Below are positions 45,552-56,544 of a stretch of DNA of 64,000 bases, piece after piece. How positions within the stretch are numbered: position 1 is the first letter of the stretch; each line of letters opens with the position of its first letter. The stretch spans positions 105,399,272 to 105,463,271 of the forward strand of contig CM060697.1 in assembly GCA_030686995.1 (NCBI GenBank). The letters are read 5' to 3'. The notes beneath the pieces are model-generated. The model saw only the letters and a program-made list of their open reading frames with translations, was not told the DNA's origin and did not search any database. The DNA is from Artemisia argyi. Taxonomy: Eukaryota > Streptophyta > Magnoliopsida > Asterales > Asteraceae. A program made the translations under genes and the position numbers.

Positions 45552-48006
45552 AAACAGTTGGGGTCCGTTTGGTTAGCACACACAATATTGGATTATCATA
45601 TGTTACAGATATCTCACTGGAATTTTCACATTTTGATGCACTAGAACTAGGAGTGGTACTACATGCTTCTATTGGGAACATTCTACCAGTAGGTCTCCAC
45701 TTCTTAATTGGCACAACTTTGGAGTTAGTGATCCTAGTCATTGGGTACTTTTCGCCTAGGGTGAATTTCCTTCCAGTAGGTCTCCATTGATAACCAACAT
45801 TAGTGAACACTTTTCCTGTTTTATTCCATACTTGTTTTACCCTTTTAACACTCGAAACATTCATAACCGGAGATTTCATAGTGGATTTTAGAAAAGACAC
45901 AACACAAGCATCATGATTACTATAAAATAAACATTCGTTATAAGTCTTATAAATAGCACCAGAATTCGAATTAATTACATCATTGTTAACACAAATGTTT
46001 GATTCAACTCGATTCCTTTCATTAAGCATAACTTTATTGTTCCTATAGGATTCTTCTACTTCCTTCATAAGTGTACTCTTAGCCGGCAAAGCCCTATCAT
46101 TCTTTGTATTGCACCTAGGCTGTGACTTGCTAGCATTAGATACACCTTTTACTCCTGTAGAAGCAATGACGGGAACATTAGTATGATTAGTTGCTACTTG
46201 TTTACCGGTGATCATGATGGTGGATTGTGACATGGTTTGGGGATAATCTAATGTAACATGTTTGTTGCCACTGTTAGAGTGCGACGCAAATGACCTATCT
46301 GACTTGTTATCATTCTTGGGGCATGATCCTATAGCATATTCTAATAATTCATGTGCTCTATTAGTGAGGAAGCAAGCACCAACGATAACATCATCTTGTG
46401 GTTTAGGTATCCTCTCATCTTCAATGGTTTCTCTAAGTATGGCCAGACAATCCTTAAGATATCTAAGATAGTTGCTATGAACTAACTTATTGTTCCTAAG
46501 GGGAAGAGAGACATTCACAGCATCGCACGCATATTTCTTACAAGCATGTACATTGGAAATTGCATGATCACATGAAACGACGGGCATTTTACCCTTCACC
46601 ATATTCTTTAGATTCTCAATTTCGTTTAACAAAGAAGTGACTCTTTCATTGTTTTGGTCACGTGTTATTTTAATAGACTCAAATAACTCTTTGTAACGTT
46701 GTTTAGCGTTTGACATTTCAGCATGAAGCCACTCATTTTCATGTTGTAATTCATTGATAATGCCTTGTTTCTGAAAGTTTTGAGAATCTATCGATTTCTG
46801 GTAATTGGTATTGGTCACGTCGCTTTTGTTCGACTTTAATTGTGCAATTTGGACCTTCAATTTCCGAATCGTGTTTGAGTGAGCTTGAATTACTTCATCC
46901 TTTTTGGCTAATTTAAAACATGTGTCAAACTCAGGAGCATCCGAAGATGTCTTGGCATTTGATATTTTTATGCTTTCTTCTAGATGTTGATATTTTAGTT
47001 GTAAGTTAAGATTATCAACTTCTAGTTTTGAGAAATTTCTGACCATGTTATCGTGGTCGTCGTTTTGAATTTTTTCATTAAGTTTGTAATTCTCCCCCTT
47101 AAGCTCAATTACACGATTCTGGAAGACATTCAAAGTGACTGACATTTCATGAAATTGTCGAGCAGATAAAGCAGAGTCAGTTATAGTGTAAAACACATCT
47201 TTTGCAATGCAATTAGCCAGCAAGTTTTCATTCATAATGAGAATGTTTTTCCTGTCAATTTCACTGTATTTGAGATCAATAGCTAGTTGGTTACTCTCAT
47301 TTTCCACTTCTTTAAATACCTTTTTCATTTGAGTCACATCATCATTAATGGTATTTTTAAGGCCCTCAAAATGTTCTTTTAGAAGTTTGAAAAATGGCAT
47401 GACTTCAGTAAGGTAACACTGTTTTGTTTGCTCAAAACCCTTTTCCCCTTCAGTAATCTCTGTTGGTGTAATTCTCATTTTACATGTTTTCTCAAAGTCA
47501 TTAAACAATTGACCTAGAACATACAACCCAATTAGAGTATTACACTGTGTGGGAAAAGTAAATGGTACAAGGTGCCTGGGTGTATTCAAGGGGTAAATAG
47601 TTGGGTCAGCAATTCTAAAGATAGTGTGTGTGTTACCCACAATTCTTTCAGCTTTCATTTTCTCAATGTCAATATTCCAAAAAACTTTGTCAGGAAGGAT
47701 TCTCTTTTGAGGAATAAAAATGGCTGAATGATTGTCATTCGTATAGTCATAGTGAAACACAATATTATTAGCAATGCACTTAGGATCCTTTAATCGTTCA
47801 GCAAGTTTTATCCTAGTTATATCCTCTGCCTCATCAATCTCATCATAGGATCTCACATCAGGAGGGGCATGGTTAGGTTCAAGCATAGTGTTTGCATCAT
47901 ATAATGCAGGTTGAGCACCTATACCATTTCTAAGGAATTTTGCTTTAGGCCTAGAGGCATCCTGTTCACTAAATTCATCACTAAGTTTCCTATGGTTTTG
48001 CATCAT
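45412..48006 (-). CDS. Copia element 1: gag-pol linker, coiled-coil-rich (continuation of gag)
   Basis: An 864-codon open stretch continuous in frame with the gag portion to its right. TAA at 48016-48018 stands where CAA (Gln) would keep the frame open. The central part is rich in Lys, Glu, Asn and Leu heptad-like spacing, suggesting long coiled coil. The C-terminal part has repeated RWRPTGR motifs. No enzymatic motif is seen. Such a long segment between gag and protease is characteristic of some large Asteraceae copia families. Its end overlaps the start of pol in a different frame; mutation or programmed frameshifting cannot be told apart here. Confidence 0.75.
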   Translation of the reverse strand: MMQNHRKLSDEFSEQDASRPKAKFLRNGIGAQPALYDANTMLEPNHAPPDVRSYDEIDEAEDITRIKLAERLKDPKCIANNIVFHYDYTNDNHSAIFIPQKRILPDKVFWNIDIEKMKAERIVGNTHTIFRIADPTIYPLNTPRHLVPFTFPTQCNTLIGLYVLGQLFNDFEKTCKMRITPTEITEGEKGFEQTKQCYLTEVMPFFKLLKEHFEGLKNTINDDVTQMKKVFKEVENESNQLAIDLKYSEIDRKNILIMNENLLANCIAKDVFYTITDSALSARQFHEMSVTLNVFQNRVIELKGENYKLNEKIQNDDHDNMVRNFSKLEVDNLNLQLKYQHLEESIKISNAKTSSDAPEFDTCFKLAKKDEVIQAHSNTIRKLKVQIAQLKSNKSDVTNTNYQKSIDSQNFQKQGIINELQHENEWLHAEMSNAKQRYKELFESIKITRDQNNERVTSLLNEIENLKNMVKGKMPVVSCDHAISNVHACKKYACDAVNVSLPLRNNKLVHSNYLRYLKDCLAILRETIEDERIPKPQDDVIVGACFLTNRAHELLEYAIGSCPKNDNKSDRSFASHSNSGNKHVTLDYPQTMSQSTIMITGKQVATNHTNVPVIASTGVKGVSNASKSQPRCNTKNDRALPAKSTLMKEVEESYRNNKVMLNERNRVESNICVNNDVINSNSGAIYKTYNECLFYSNHDACVVSFLKSTMKSPVMNVSSVKRVKQVWNKTGKVFTNVGYQWRPTGRKFTLGEKYPMTRITNSKVVPIKKWRPTGRMFPIEACSTTPSSSASKCENSSEISVTYDNPILCVLTKRTPTVCGAPVFSLIHHCLVSNAGRTNRPLVFGLRLLKTYDWRSLAAQEFRG

Positions 48007-48015
48007 ATGAGCAGA

Positions 48016-50255
48016 TTAGATGGTTTGGCCTTGTGTGTACAACTTATCTTCCAATTTATTTTTCAACATTTTGAGTTTTGAGAAATCATTTAGAAGTTTA
48101 GTCTCTTTATCTTTGTATTCGAATTTGATTGAAGTCAAACCTTTTTGAAATTCTTGTTTTTGTTTGACAGTTTGATCCAATTGTTTTTTTAAAGAAACTA
48201 ACTCCCTTTTCAATGTTTCTTGTTTGGAATTGTTTTCAGATATGTAAGTACGCATTTGCCATTCCATTTTCTGCTCACGTTCATTAAGCTCAAATTTAGC
48301 ACGTTGTTCATATATATTCACTTGATCCTTAAGGATGTTAACTCTAGTAATCAAGGAATCATCAGGGTTGTATATCGTGTGCTCATGTAACTCATGTTCA
48401 CAAGGATCAACAGACGGCGTGTCACTTGGTACAACTGGCAGTCTATTGTCATTCACATACATTTCATATGGGATATTATTGGTATTTCCCATATTAGTGG
48501 TGTCTGTGTTGACAATATTCTTGAGTTGTACAGAGTCACACACCCCCTGTGAATTTGTAAGAGTATTCAGATTAGGATTAAGTGACGTTGGTACCTCAGA
48601 AATAGCAGATGTGATGGAGGAATCAGAATGCTGAGGAGAGGATGCAGCTGCCGACAGATTAGCCATGAAGATGGTTTGAGCTGTAGGTTTGTCATCTACA
48701 TCTGAGTCAAATGCATCACATTCTTCAACTTGAAAGATATTCGGATCATTAAGAGCCATGTCCTGAACAGGCTGATCATCCACATCAGCATCAAACATGT
48801 TCCCGTCATTACCAGCCAGAAAAATCAGAGCTTCTTCATCCAACACCGTCCCATTCTCTTGCGCCTGCATCAGCAACATCTTGTCCTTGAAGTACTCAGA
48901 GTTTTGAGGACGCTTTGGGAGAGTGCAATTGCTAGCTATATAGCCCAACCCTCCGCAGTTATAACACTTAGGCTGCTTAGCTTGTACTTGAAGAGCATTC
49001 CCAACTCTGTAATGCCCATTTTCTCTACCAGCATTTCTTTGATTGAAGTTTTGTCTTCCTTGCACATTCTGCACCACCACCCTACCATCTTCTATGACTG
49101 CCTGATTACGTGGATTAGACGAGGTCCTAAGTTGGTTATTAGTTGATGGAAGTGCAGCCCTGAACTGTTGAACCAGTAAGGAAACTTGGTTGGAGAGATT
49201 ATCAATCATCATGTCAGTGTGAGAATACCCAGAATCCAGTTGTGTGTTCAAAGCAGATGATGAAGGAGTTGATGATTGACCATTTGTTGGTGTAGACCTG
49301 GAAGACGGTTCTAATGGTTGAGATTGATCATTTGAATTTTGGGTAAGTTGTTGAACATTAGAGACAAAGGCAAGAGATTCATTTGATGTTGACGGATTGA
49401 GCTTTTCTCGCATTAACCGATCATAAGTTGTTGAACATTAGAGACAAAGGCAAGAGATTCATTTGATGTTGACGGATTGAGCTTTTCTCGCATTAACCGA
49501 TCATAAGCAGCATGTTTCTCATGTTGTTGGAGATATGCATAGAGTTGTTCATGATTAGTATGCCTGAGACCTTTATTGAGCTTAACGGCTGTAACAAACC
49601 TATTCCATTCTGGTGCCATGTTATTCACGAATTTGGAATTAAGCTGAATATTGGGCATTGTCATCTTGATAGCTCTCATATCATTTACCAGCTTGTGAAA
49701 TCTGACGTAATAGTCAGTGATGCTTTCACCTGGGTTCATTTTGAAATGCTCAAATTCATCGTAAAGCTGAGACTCCCGATCTTCTTTAGTTAACTCAGAC
49801 CCCACAAGAAGCATTTTCACATTATCCCAGACAGCCTTGGCTTCAGTGTTGTAGTTGATAAGTTTGTAGACATCTTTGGGAAGCCCTTGAATGACAATAT
49901 TCGATGCTCTCATGTCGGCATCATAGCATTTCTTTTCTTCATCCGACAGCTCATTGTAAGTGCGAGGTCTATCTGGACAAACTACAGCCGGTTGTTGATC
50001 AGTTGCTGCGACCGTGTCTCTAGTAGTACCCATTTGAAAGGGTCCCTCATCGATGGATTTCAAAATGTTGACTCCATTTTCCTTACCCAGACAATAGAGA
50101 CGAATCCTTTGTGCCCATGATTCAAAGTCAGTTCTGTCCAACATCGGAGGTTTGGTGTCGGACCCAGCAGCTTGAATGTCATCTGAGGATGTCGACATCA
50201 CAAAATTGAAACTACCAAACCATAGAGTAGGAGATACTCGCAATGAAGTGCACAA
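48016..50255 (-). pseudogene. Copia element 1: gag, split by an 80 bp duplication
   Basis: The N-terminal part (50,255 down to about 49,413) starts upstream of MSTSSDDIQAAGSD and includes the capsid-like region (DRTDFESWAQRIRLYC, ELTKEDRESQLYDEF, ESITDYYVRFHKLV). The C-terminal part (49,413-48,016) has a zinc-knuckle-like CYNCGGLGYIASNC; the canonical His is replaced by Tyr, which should weaken zinc binding. An 80 bp perfect tandem duplication (49345-49504) shifts the frame between the halves and repeats the peptide MREKLNPSTSNESLAFVSNV. A TAA at 48016-48018 ends the second half. Capsid-like assembly protein by family; not functional as it stands. Confidence 0.88.
49345..49504. repeat. 80 bp perfect tandem duplication in gag
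   Basis: Two identical 80 bp units (49345-49424 and 49425-49504), each starting AAGTTGTTGAACATTAGAGA. Eighty is not a multiple of three, so it frameshifts gag. Identity of the units shows the event is very recent, or a possible assembly artefact. Confidence 0.95.
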
Positions 50256-50269
50256 GTCGCAGGGATACT

Positions 50270-50700
50270 TAACCGCAATTTGACCAAACCGCAGGAATAA
50301 TGAACCTCAGACAAGTTAACCACAATGAATGATGACCGCAAGACACTAACCGCAGAATGTAGCAAACCGCAGAATAATCCAACCGCAAACTAAGCAAACC
50401 GCAGAATAATCAAACCGCAAGTGAGGCTAACCACAAAGAACTAATCGCAAACCACTTAACCGCAGAAAGCTAAACACAATGAACTAACCGCAGACCACTT
50501 AACCGCATGAGCTAAACACAATGAACTAACCACAGACCACTTAACCACAGGAGCTAAACACAATGAACTAACCGCATGAGCTAATCGCAGAGACAAAAGT
50601 CCAAAACTGTCACTTTCCTTGCGATTTGTTTGTATTCCCAAAATGGTAATCGCAGTCAAACTAACCACAAAGATCAGGAACTAAACGCAGACAAGCAATG
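50270..50700. repeat. AACCGCA-rich tandem repeat in the copia leader
   Basis: AACCGCA and variants (AACCACA, AATCGCA) occur more than 20 times between the PBS and gag. A longer unit of about 40 bp (ACTAACCGCAGACCACTTAA, then AGCTAAACACAATGA) is visible around 50,470-50,600. It lies in the untranslated leader on the minus strand, where it reads TGCGGTT. Confidence 0.85.
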
Positions 50701-50950
50701 CAATAGTAGACTTAACCGCAACTATGAAATACGCCCAAAACCCAATCCAAACTTCAAATAGATTAAAGATATGGTATAACCAATTGAAACACAATGTTAT
50801 ATTAACACCAATGATCATAAAAGTACATCACTAACATGTCTAATAACACTAGAAAGATCAAACCAAGATGTTTTACAAGAAAGTGACTTCAAACTCACAA
50901 AACTACACAAAACTACATCAAATCCGATTCTACAAGGCCCTAAGATGAAA

Positions 50951-50970
50951 CCTTGGCTCTTGATACCAAT
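50951..50970 (-). promoter_or_regulatory. Copia element 1: primer-binding site
   Basis: The minus strand reads ATTGGTATCAAGAGCCAAGG immediately after the 5' LTR. This resembles the initiator-Met tRNA-complementary site (TGGTATCAGAGC) of plant copia elements. Confidence 0.8.
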
Positions 50971-51321
50971 TGCATAATACTAATCAAGTTGGAAACATGA
51001 TTTCCTTTTGGTTTGTGTGGCGTTGGAAGAGATAAAGAGGAAGAAAGAGTAGAACCTTGAGAGAGAAATAGAATGATCAGATTATGATGAATGAAGGTCC
51101 AACCCTCTCCACATGTGGAGAGGGGTATTTATACTTACAACATAGACGCCCACACCCGGGCTGTGAATCAGGCATACAGTGGGTAAAGACCCGTCCTTCT
51201 TCCACGGTGTTACTTAAACTAATATTAACTAACTAATATATAAACTAACTACGAGCTAACTTAATGCAATTACAATAATTAGGTAACCGAGACTTTTACA
51301 GGAATATTTGTATTCCTAACA
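50971..51321 (-). repeat. Copia element 1: 5' LTR
   Basis: 351 bp, ~97% identical to the LTR at 38729-39079 by eye (about 10 substitutions, no gaps). It starts TGTTAGGAATAC and ends ATTATGCA on the minus strand. It carries the CTCCACATGTGGAG palindrome and a TATA-like region. Confidence 0.93.
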
Positions 51322-54188
51322 AAATTGATCAGGATGAGAAGTGGGAATGCCACTAATCTCCTCAGTCGTATCAAATGAAAACTCATAGTCGGGTAAAAAT
51401 TCCTCTAGCTCGGGCTCCAGAGGATCTTCAATCGTTAGCTCAATTTTCTTGTTAACTTTATCCGGAGGGATTGACGGTTCATCGTTTAACAAACTTTCAA
51501 GAAAAAGAATATCTCCCTCCGGATCAAAATAAGAATCATCAATCTCTGATAAAGGAATCGTATCAACAGTAAGAAATTCATCGACCTCTTCCCAAAAGGA
51601 GTCATATTCCTCAAACGGAGGGAAAGATTGGGAAGAGTCGGAGACGATTGGTTTCAAAAAATCATCATCAAAGGAATAATCAATAGCATTTATGCTCTTA
51701 ACGATATATTTCTTATATTTTGAAGCATCGGCATGAAAAATCATTATATCATCGTCATGTCTCAAAGTAAGAGTATCCTCAAAATGGTCAACTAGGGCTT
51801 TTGCGGTTTGCAAAATGGTCTCCCTAGGATAAGAGGAACTCTCGGATCAGCCTCATAATCAACTACAACAAAGTCAGCTGGGAAAGTACATGAATTTACT
51901 CGAACAAATACATCTTCAGCAATTCCGACCGGGTGAGTAATCGAACGATTAGCAAGCTCTAGAGTCATACGAGTCGGTTTAAGATATCCCATTCCAAGTT
52001 GTTCATAGATGGACAAAGGCATAAGGTTAATGCTTGTACCTGAATCGGCCAGGGCATTGCAAACCTCTTGATCTTTTAAAGAACAAGGAATGAGAAACTT
52101 TCCAGAATCTCCAAGCTTCTCGAGAAGCTTTTTGAGAAGAATAGCTGAGCATTGAGCATTAATCGGGGTTTCAGCTAACTCAAGCAATTTTTCTTTATTA
52201 CTGATTAGATTTTTGAATGTTGAAGCAAACTTTGGCATATAAACAAGAGCATCCATGAAACTGATGTCGAAGTGTAATTTCTGAAAAATATCAAGAAACT
52301 TCTCAATTTGTCTCTTAGATTTCTCACGGAGCTCTTCATCATTAAACCTCGAAGGATATGGAAGTTTGGACTTATATTTAACTCCTTTTTCAGAAACGAC
52401 TTTTTCTTTATCTTTAGACGTTTGGACAACCGGAGGTTGGTCATTTTCAGTTTCTCCGTTATTAGTATGAGGTACCGGGTCCTTTGTCGCCTCGGTCTCA
52501 CGGTCCACTACCTTAGGAGGAAGAGAAGAAGAGGTATTCGGAGCCGTGGGTCCATCATATGAAACACCACTGCGCGTCGTGATCGCCTTGATCTCGCCCC
52601 TCGGGTTAGCGATCGTGTTGCTTGGAAGAGAAGCAATACCCGAACCCGAGGGTCGATCATTTAAACACTTATTCAATTTAGTCATTTGATTAATCAATAT
52701 TTTATTCATTTCCTCTTGACTTATCATAAATTACTTAAAAACCTCGTCCGAGGGCGACAGATTTTGAACCACATTTTGATTTTGATTAGAATTTTGCCCT
52801 CGGTTGTTTTGATTAAAGTTCCCATGATTAGCATTTTAAAAATTTCCCTGAAAATTCCCTTGATTCGGGCCTTGATTGTAATTTTCTTAAAAACCCCGGT
52901 TTTGATTGAATCCTTGATTTTGATTTTGAAAACCATTGTTAGCTCGACTCTGATTTTGATGGCCTTGATTATTACGATTTTGCACATTATAATTTTGATT
53001 CACTTGATTCGGTTGATCAAAACCAGGTGGTCCAAGATAATTGGTGTAACGGTAGCTGAGAAGATTTCGATCTCCTTGAGGTGGGCAACCGTTACCACTC
53101 GTGTTTGCAGCGTACACATTCTCATGAGAAAAGGCACCAGTTGCCGGAAATTCGTAATACAAATGAGGACCACCACAAGTCTCACAACCATGGGTAACCA
53201 TATTGACTTGATGGTTTTTGGCTTGATTCTGAGTCGTTTGATACATTCGTAACATAGCCATAGACATATCATCGAGTTTCTTAGTAATGGCGGCTAACTC
53301 GGAATTATACGAAGAATTATGAGCCGTGGTCGATCTTGTTGGCTCATTCCTCTCGGCTGAGGAATCCCAATAATTGTAATGGGTAGTCATATTCTAAATA
53401 AGCTCATAACAATCTTCAGGACGGCGTTTCATAAAAGTACCACCAGCTGCTGCATTGATCGTGTCATGATGTCGGAGAGTCAAACCATTATAAAACGTAT
53501 CGATTATCGTAACAAGAAGCATATTATGATTTGGACACCGATCAATAGCAAGCTTATAACGTTCCTAAGCTTCGAATAAAGACTCATCGGGAAGTTACCG
53601 GAAATTGCTAATATCGTTTCTTAGCTTCATCACCATCGATGGTGGAAATTATTTTGCCAAGAACTTCGAAACCATTTCTTCAAAAGTATGAGTCGAGTTC
53701 TTGGGAAGACGATCAAACCAAGCGGTAGCATTATGCGTCATAGAATAGGGGAAGAGAGAAAGACGAAGGGCGTCATAGGAGACCCTATTTTGTTTCATGC
53801 TTTGGGTGACGGTTAAGAATTTGTCAAGATGCTTATTAGCATCGTCACCCGGTAATCTGTGAAATTGGCACGAATTCTGGACTTGTTGGATCATATGATG
53901 TTTGAGTCCAAAATTCGTAGCCTCAATATTAAGAGGGGCAATTGGGCCACCTCTTCTGGGCATTGTTGGTTGGCACAGCTCCTCCAACAAGCTCAGAAAT
54001 GAATAAGCCAAATGAATAAGTAGTATAAAGCCAGAATAAGCCACAAGCTCTGAAATGAAAGGAATAACTAAACTGAGCATGAAACAACTTAAAACACTCA
54101 ATAAGCATAGGAAATAAGCAAGATAAGCAGATCTATGCAGTAACAATTTAAGACAGAATAACAGGTCTAGATCCCCTACTTTGGGCAC
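51322..54188 (-). pseudogene. Athila gag-protease relic
   Basis: Minus strand. Gag starts around MPRRGG (about 53,960), fused in frame to LTR-derived sequence upstream, with FHRLPGDDANKHLDKFL and ATAWFDRLP. Stops follow near 53,649 and within 53,400-53,640. Then come TTHYNYWDSSAE and a zinc knuckle CETCGGPHLYYEF, in which the last Cys is replaced by Phe. After more stops near 52,886 and 52,730, protease resumes (52,727-51,792) with the active-site motif ALADSGTSINLMPLS and LILGRPF. An overlapping frame carries the acidic linker (EEVDEFLTVD, DILFLESLLNDEPSIPP) to the copia junction. Gag is clearly dead. Protease itself is open but belongs to a broken element. Confidence 0.85.
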
Positions 54189-56544
54189 TAATTAAGCAGT
54201 TCTAATAAGCCAATAATGAAAATCTAAAAGCAGAATCTTAATCTCTACAATATAAGCTATCTCTAAACTGAAAATGCCCAAAATTAAGCTCAATTGCACC
54301 ACTAAGAAGAGCCTAGTTCAGGTCTGCTCCCAACAAGTAATCTGCAGATGTTTGACTAATTTAATGTAAACTAAGTTTGACCTAATTGAATTTTAATTAC
54401 CTGAATTTGATACTAGGTGTAAGATTAACATGATAAAACATTAAAATCCTTTGCTCAAACATAAAATGCACCAGAAGATCAAACAGGTATGAACAGATAC
54501 AAATTGTAGCAGGAAAAAAATGATGATCAAGCTAATTTTGACTTTTCTCTTTATACATACTGATTTTATGCTACAATTATCCTAATAACTTAGTGTGATC
54601 TAATAGTGCAGAAACCATAACAAACTAACAACTATAACAGCAGGAACAAGAAGATCCAAACAATCCTTAAACTACATATTATACTAGCAACATGAGATTG
54701 GGAATATTTAACACCAAAGTAATGATCAATCTAGATACACTAAAAATACTAGAAACTGAATAAACAGCAAACAACAACAATCAAAAGCTAGAACTCAGAA
54801 TCACAGATCAATCAAATATGATGCATAATAGAAACAGATTCGATGCAAATCAAACATAACTGATAAAACAAGCTCAATTATATCAAATACTCCTACAACA
54901 TGAACAAATAGAAGCAATGGAACAGTAATTAACTAGACTAAGCAGATCTAAATCAATATACTATAAATTGGAATTAATAACTAAAAATTGAAATGAGATT
55001 CTTACAATTTAGTACCTCAGCTAAACAGAGGTTTTACTCTAACCAAGCCTATCTTTAGATAGGCTAATCCTCACCAGGAATAAGATGAAGCACCATGAAC
55101 ACCATCTTCAAACTGTGGTTTGACTTTCGTTGACCATCATTGAAATTTGAGTAAATTAACTGTTTACCCTACACTATAAGCTCACAGAAGCCAGAAAACT
55201 AAGATGAGCTTGTAAAAGTTGAAAATAGCTTGGATGCAAGGTGATTAAACAATTTTTCTTGTATTTTTATACTTTTCTTATTTTTTTTAAAAGCTTTTGA
55301 TGAAATTAAAAGCTGAATTGAAAGATGTAAAGGTATGAAATGTAAATGAGATAAAATTGAACTGAAATTGAGAAGAAGTAAACTGAATAACAACAATGTA
55401 AACTATAAAATTGAATTAAAGAAGTAAAACTAAATTTCATTAAACTGAAAATAAGAGTACAATTAAGAACTGAGTTTAACTAATACGATGAAAGGAAATT
55501 TTAGCAGAGTAACACTACACCTAAACTACATTCAAAATAAGCTATCCTAACCCTCCTTTTATAGCCGTGAGTGAGAAGGGTCTAGAGCACAATTGCCAAG
55601 CTGGCAATCCATGTGATGTGCTTTCTCTAAGTGTATCTGAGCCCTTAGATCATGAATTAATCATTCCTAATTGATTAGCACCCTTGGATCATGAGTTGTG
55701 ACGTGTAGGGACCAATGGTAGACTGCCACCTCATCCTCGTGTGTGTTTCTTCGCTATGACAATCCCTTGGCACGTCTGACATGCTTCTAGAAGTAAGTGA
55801 TTAGACCAAAACACCCTTAATTTCCGTAATTTTGAGGGACGAGTGTTCTAGGGTTCATGTTATTTTTCTGGGTAAAAGAGGGTGATTTGGGGGGCGGGTA
55901 ATATTATTTTTTCTTTGTTTGACTTTAGGGTGAGTTGGGTTTGACCGTAGGTGGAATTGGGCTCGGGTTGTGTTTATAAGGAAATGGGCTTGGGATTGGT
56001 TTGTTGTATTTGTAACTTGGATTTATTATTTGTGGACTAGGATTTGGACTTTTCTCTTGTTGCAATTTCAGATTTGTGGCAAAAATAAACAAGGACCAAT
56101 TGTGTCATTTTCTGAAATACAAGGACTGAATCTGCCAACTTCAAAAAGTGTCATCCAAGGGCTTCTCTTGCCATTCTTGATTTGTTGAAGGGCTCTTGTT
56201 GATTTTCTTCAAAAATATCATTAAGGGACTAAATTTGCCAACTTTGAAACTATGAGGGCCATTATTGCAATTTCATTAAACTTCTCTTCAAGGATCAATT
56301 TTGTAAATCTTTCAAACTCTAAGGACCTCTTTTGACTTTATAAGCTCAACTTTGACTTTCAACACTCATTCCACTCTCATGCTCTTTTTTGCCGGTTTTT
56401 TGTTGTTTTTTTTCATCCTTTTATAAAATATCCGTACCTGCACATTCACAATCACAAAAACACACTTTCTTTGGCAATTTGGGTTAGTTTTTGGATTATT
56501 TAGTCTCATTTTGGTCAAGAGAAGGTGAGTAAATAAGTACTCAC
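54001..56544 (-). repeat. Athila 5' LTR copy, truncated at both ends
   Basis: Collinear with 29915-36011. It retains the empty sites for the solo LTR (54679-54683) and the 42 bp insert (55041-55056). On the right it stops at GTACTCAC, about 38 bases short of the start seen in the other copy. On the left it passes straight into gag with no PBS, so the LTR end, PBS and leader are deleted. Confidence 0.8.

Larger units (their letters stand above)
38729..51321 (-). mobile_element. Near-complete Ty1/copia retrotransposon, 12.6 kb
   Basis: It has 351 bp LTRs at both ends, a PBS next to the right LTR, gag, a long linker, protease/integrase/RT/RNase H, a long 3' non-coding region and a PPT next to the left LTR, all in minus orientation. 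It interrupts the Athila linker (right side ...TSHPDQF, left side resuming SYPVYEAFHF-like). Flanking pentamers AGAAT and AAATT do not match, so the target duplication is eroded. The LTRs differ at about 10 of 351 positions by eye, indicating a fairly young insertion. Its lineage resembles long Asteraceae copia elements of SIRE type; I am unsure of the clade. Confidence 0.93.
29110..56544 (-). mobile_element. Athila-type Ty3/gypsy derivative, nested and deleted
   Basis: Two long homologous blocks (29915-36011 and 54001-56544) bracket minus-strand gag and protease relics, so I read them as the 3' and 5' LTRs. Between protease and 3' LTR there is no reverse transcriptase, RNase H or integrase, even after removing the copia insertion. 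Only about 2.7 kb of post-pol sequence remains. The element would have needed a related partner for mobility. The left LTR limit (around 29,110) is an estimate. The 5' LTR is truncated at both ends, so no target duplication can be checked. Confidence 0.75.

Noticed and set aside
38724..51326. Intact 5 bp target duplication of the copia element
   Set aside because: The flanking pentamers AGAAT and AAATT do not match; the element borders rest on LTR ends, PBS and PPT instead.
29915..56544. Segmental duplication explaining the two ~2.5 kb homologous blocks
   Set aside because: The blocks flank gag-protease in the correct orientation and spacing for LTRs, so LTRs of one retrotransposon are simpler.
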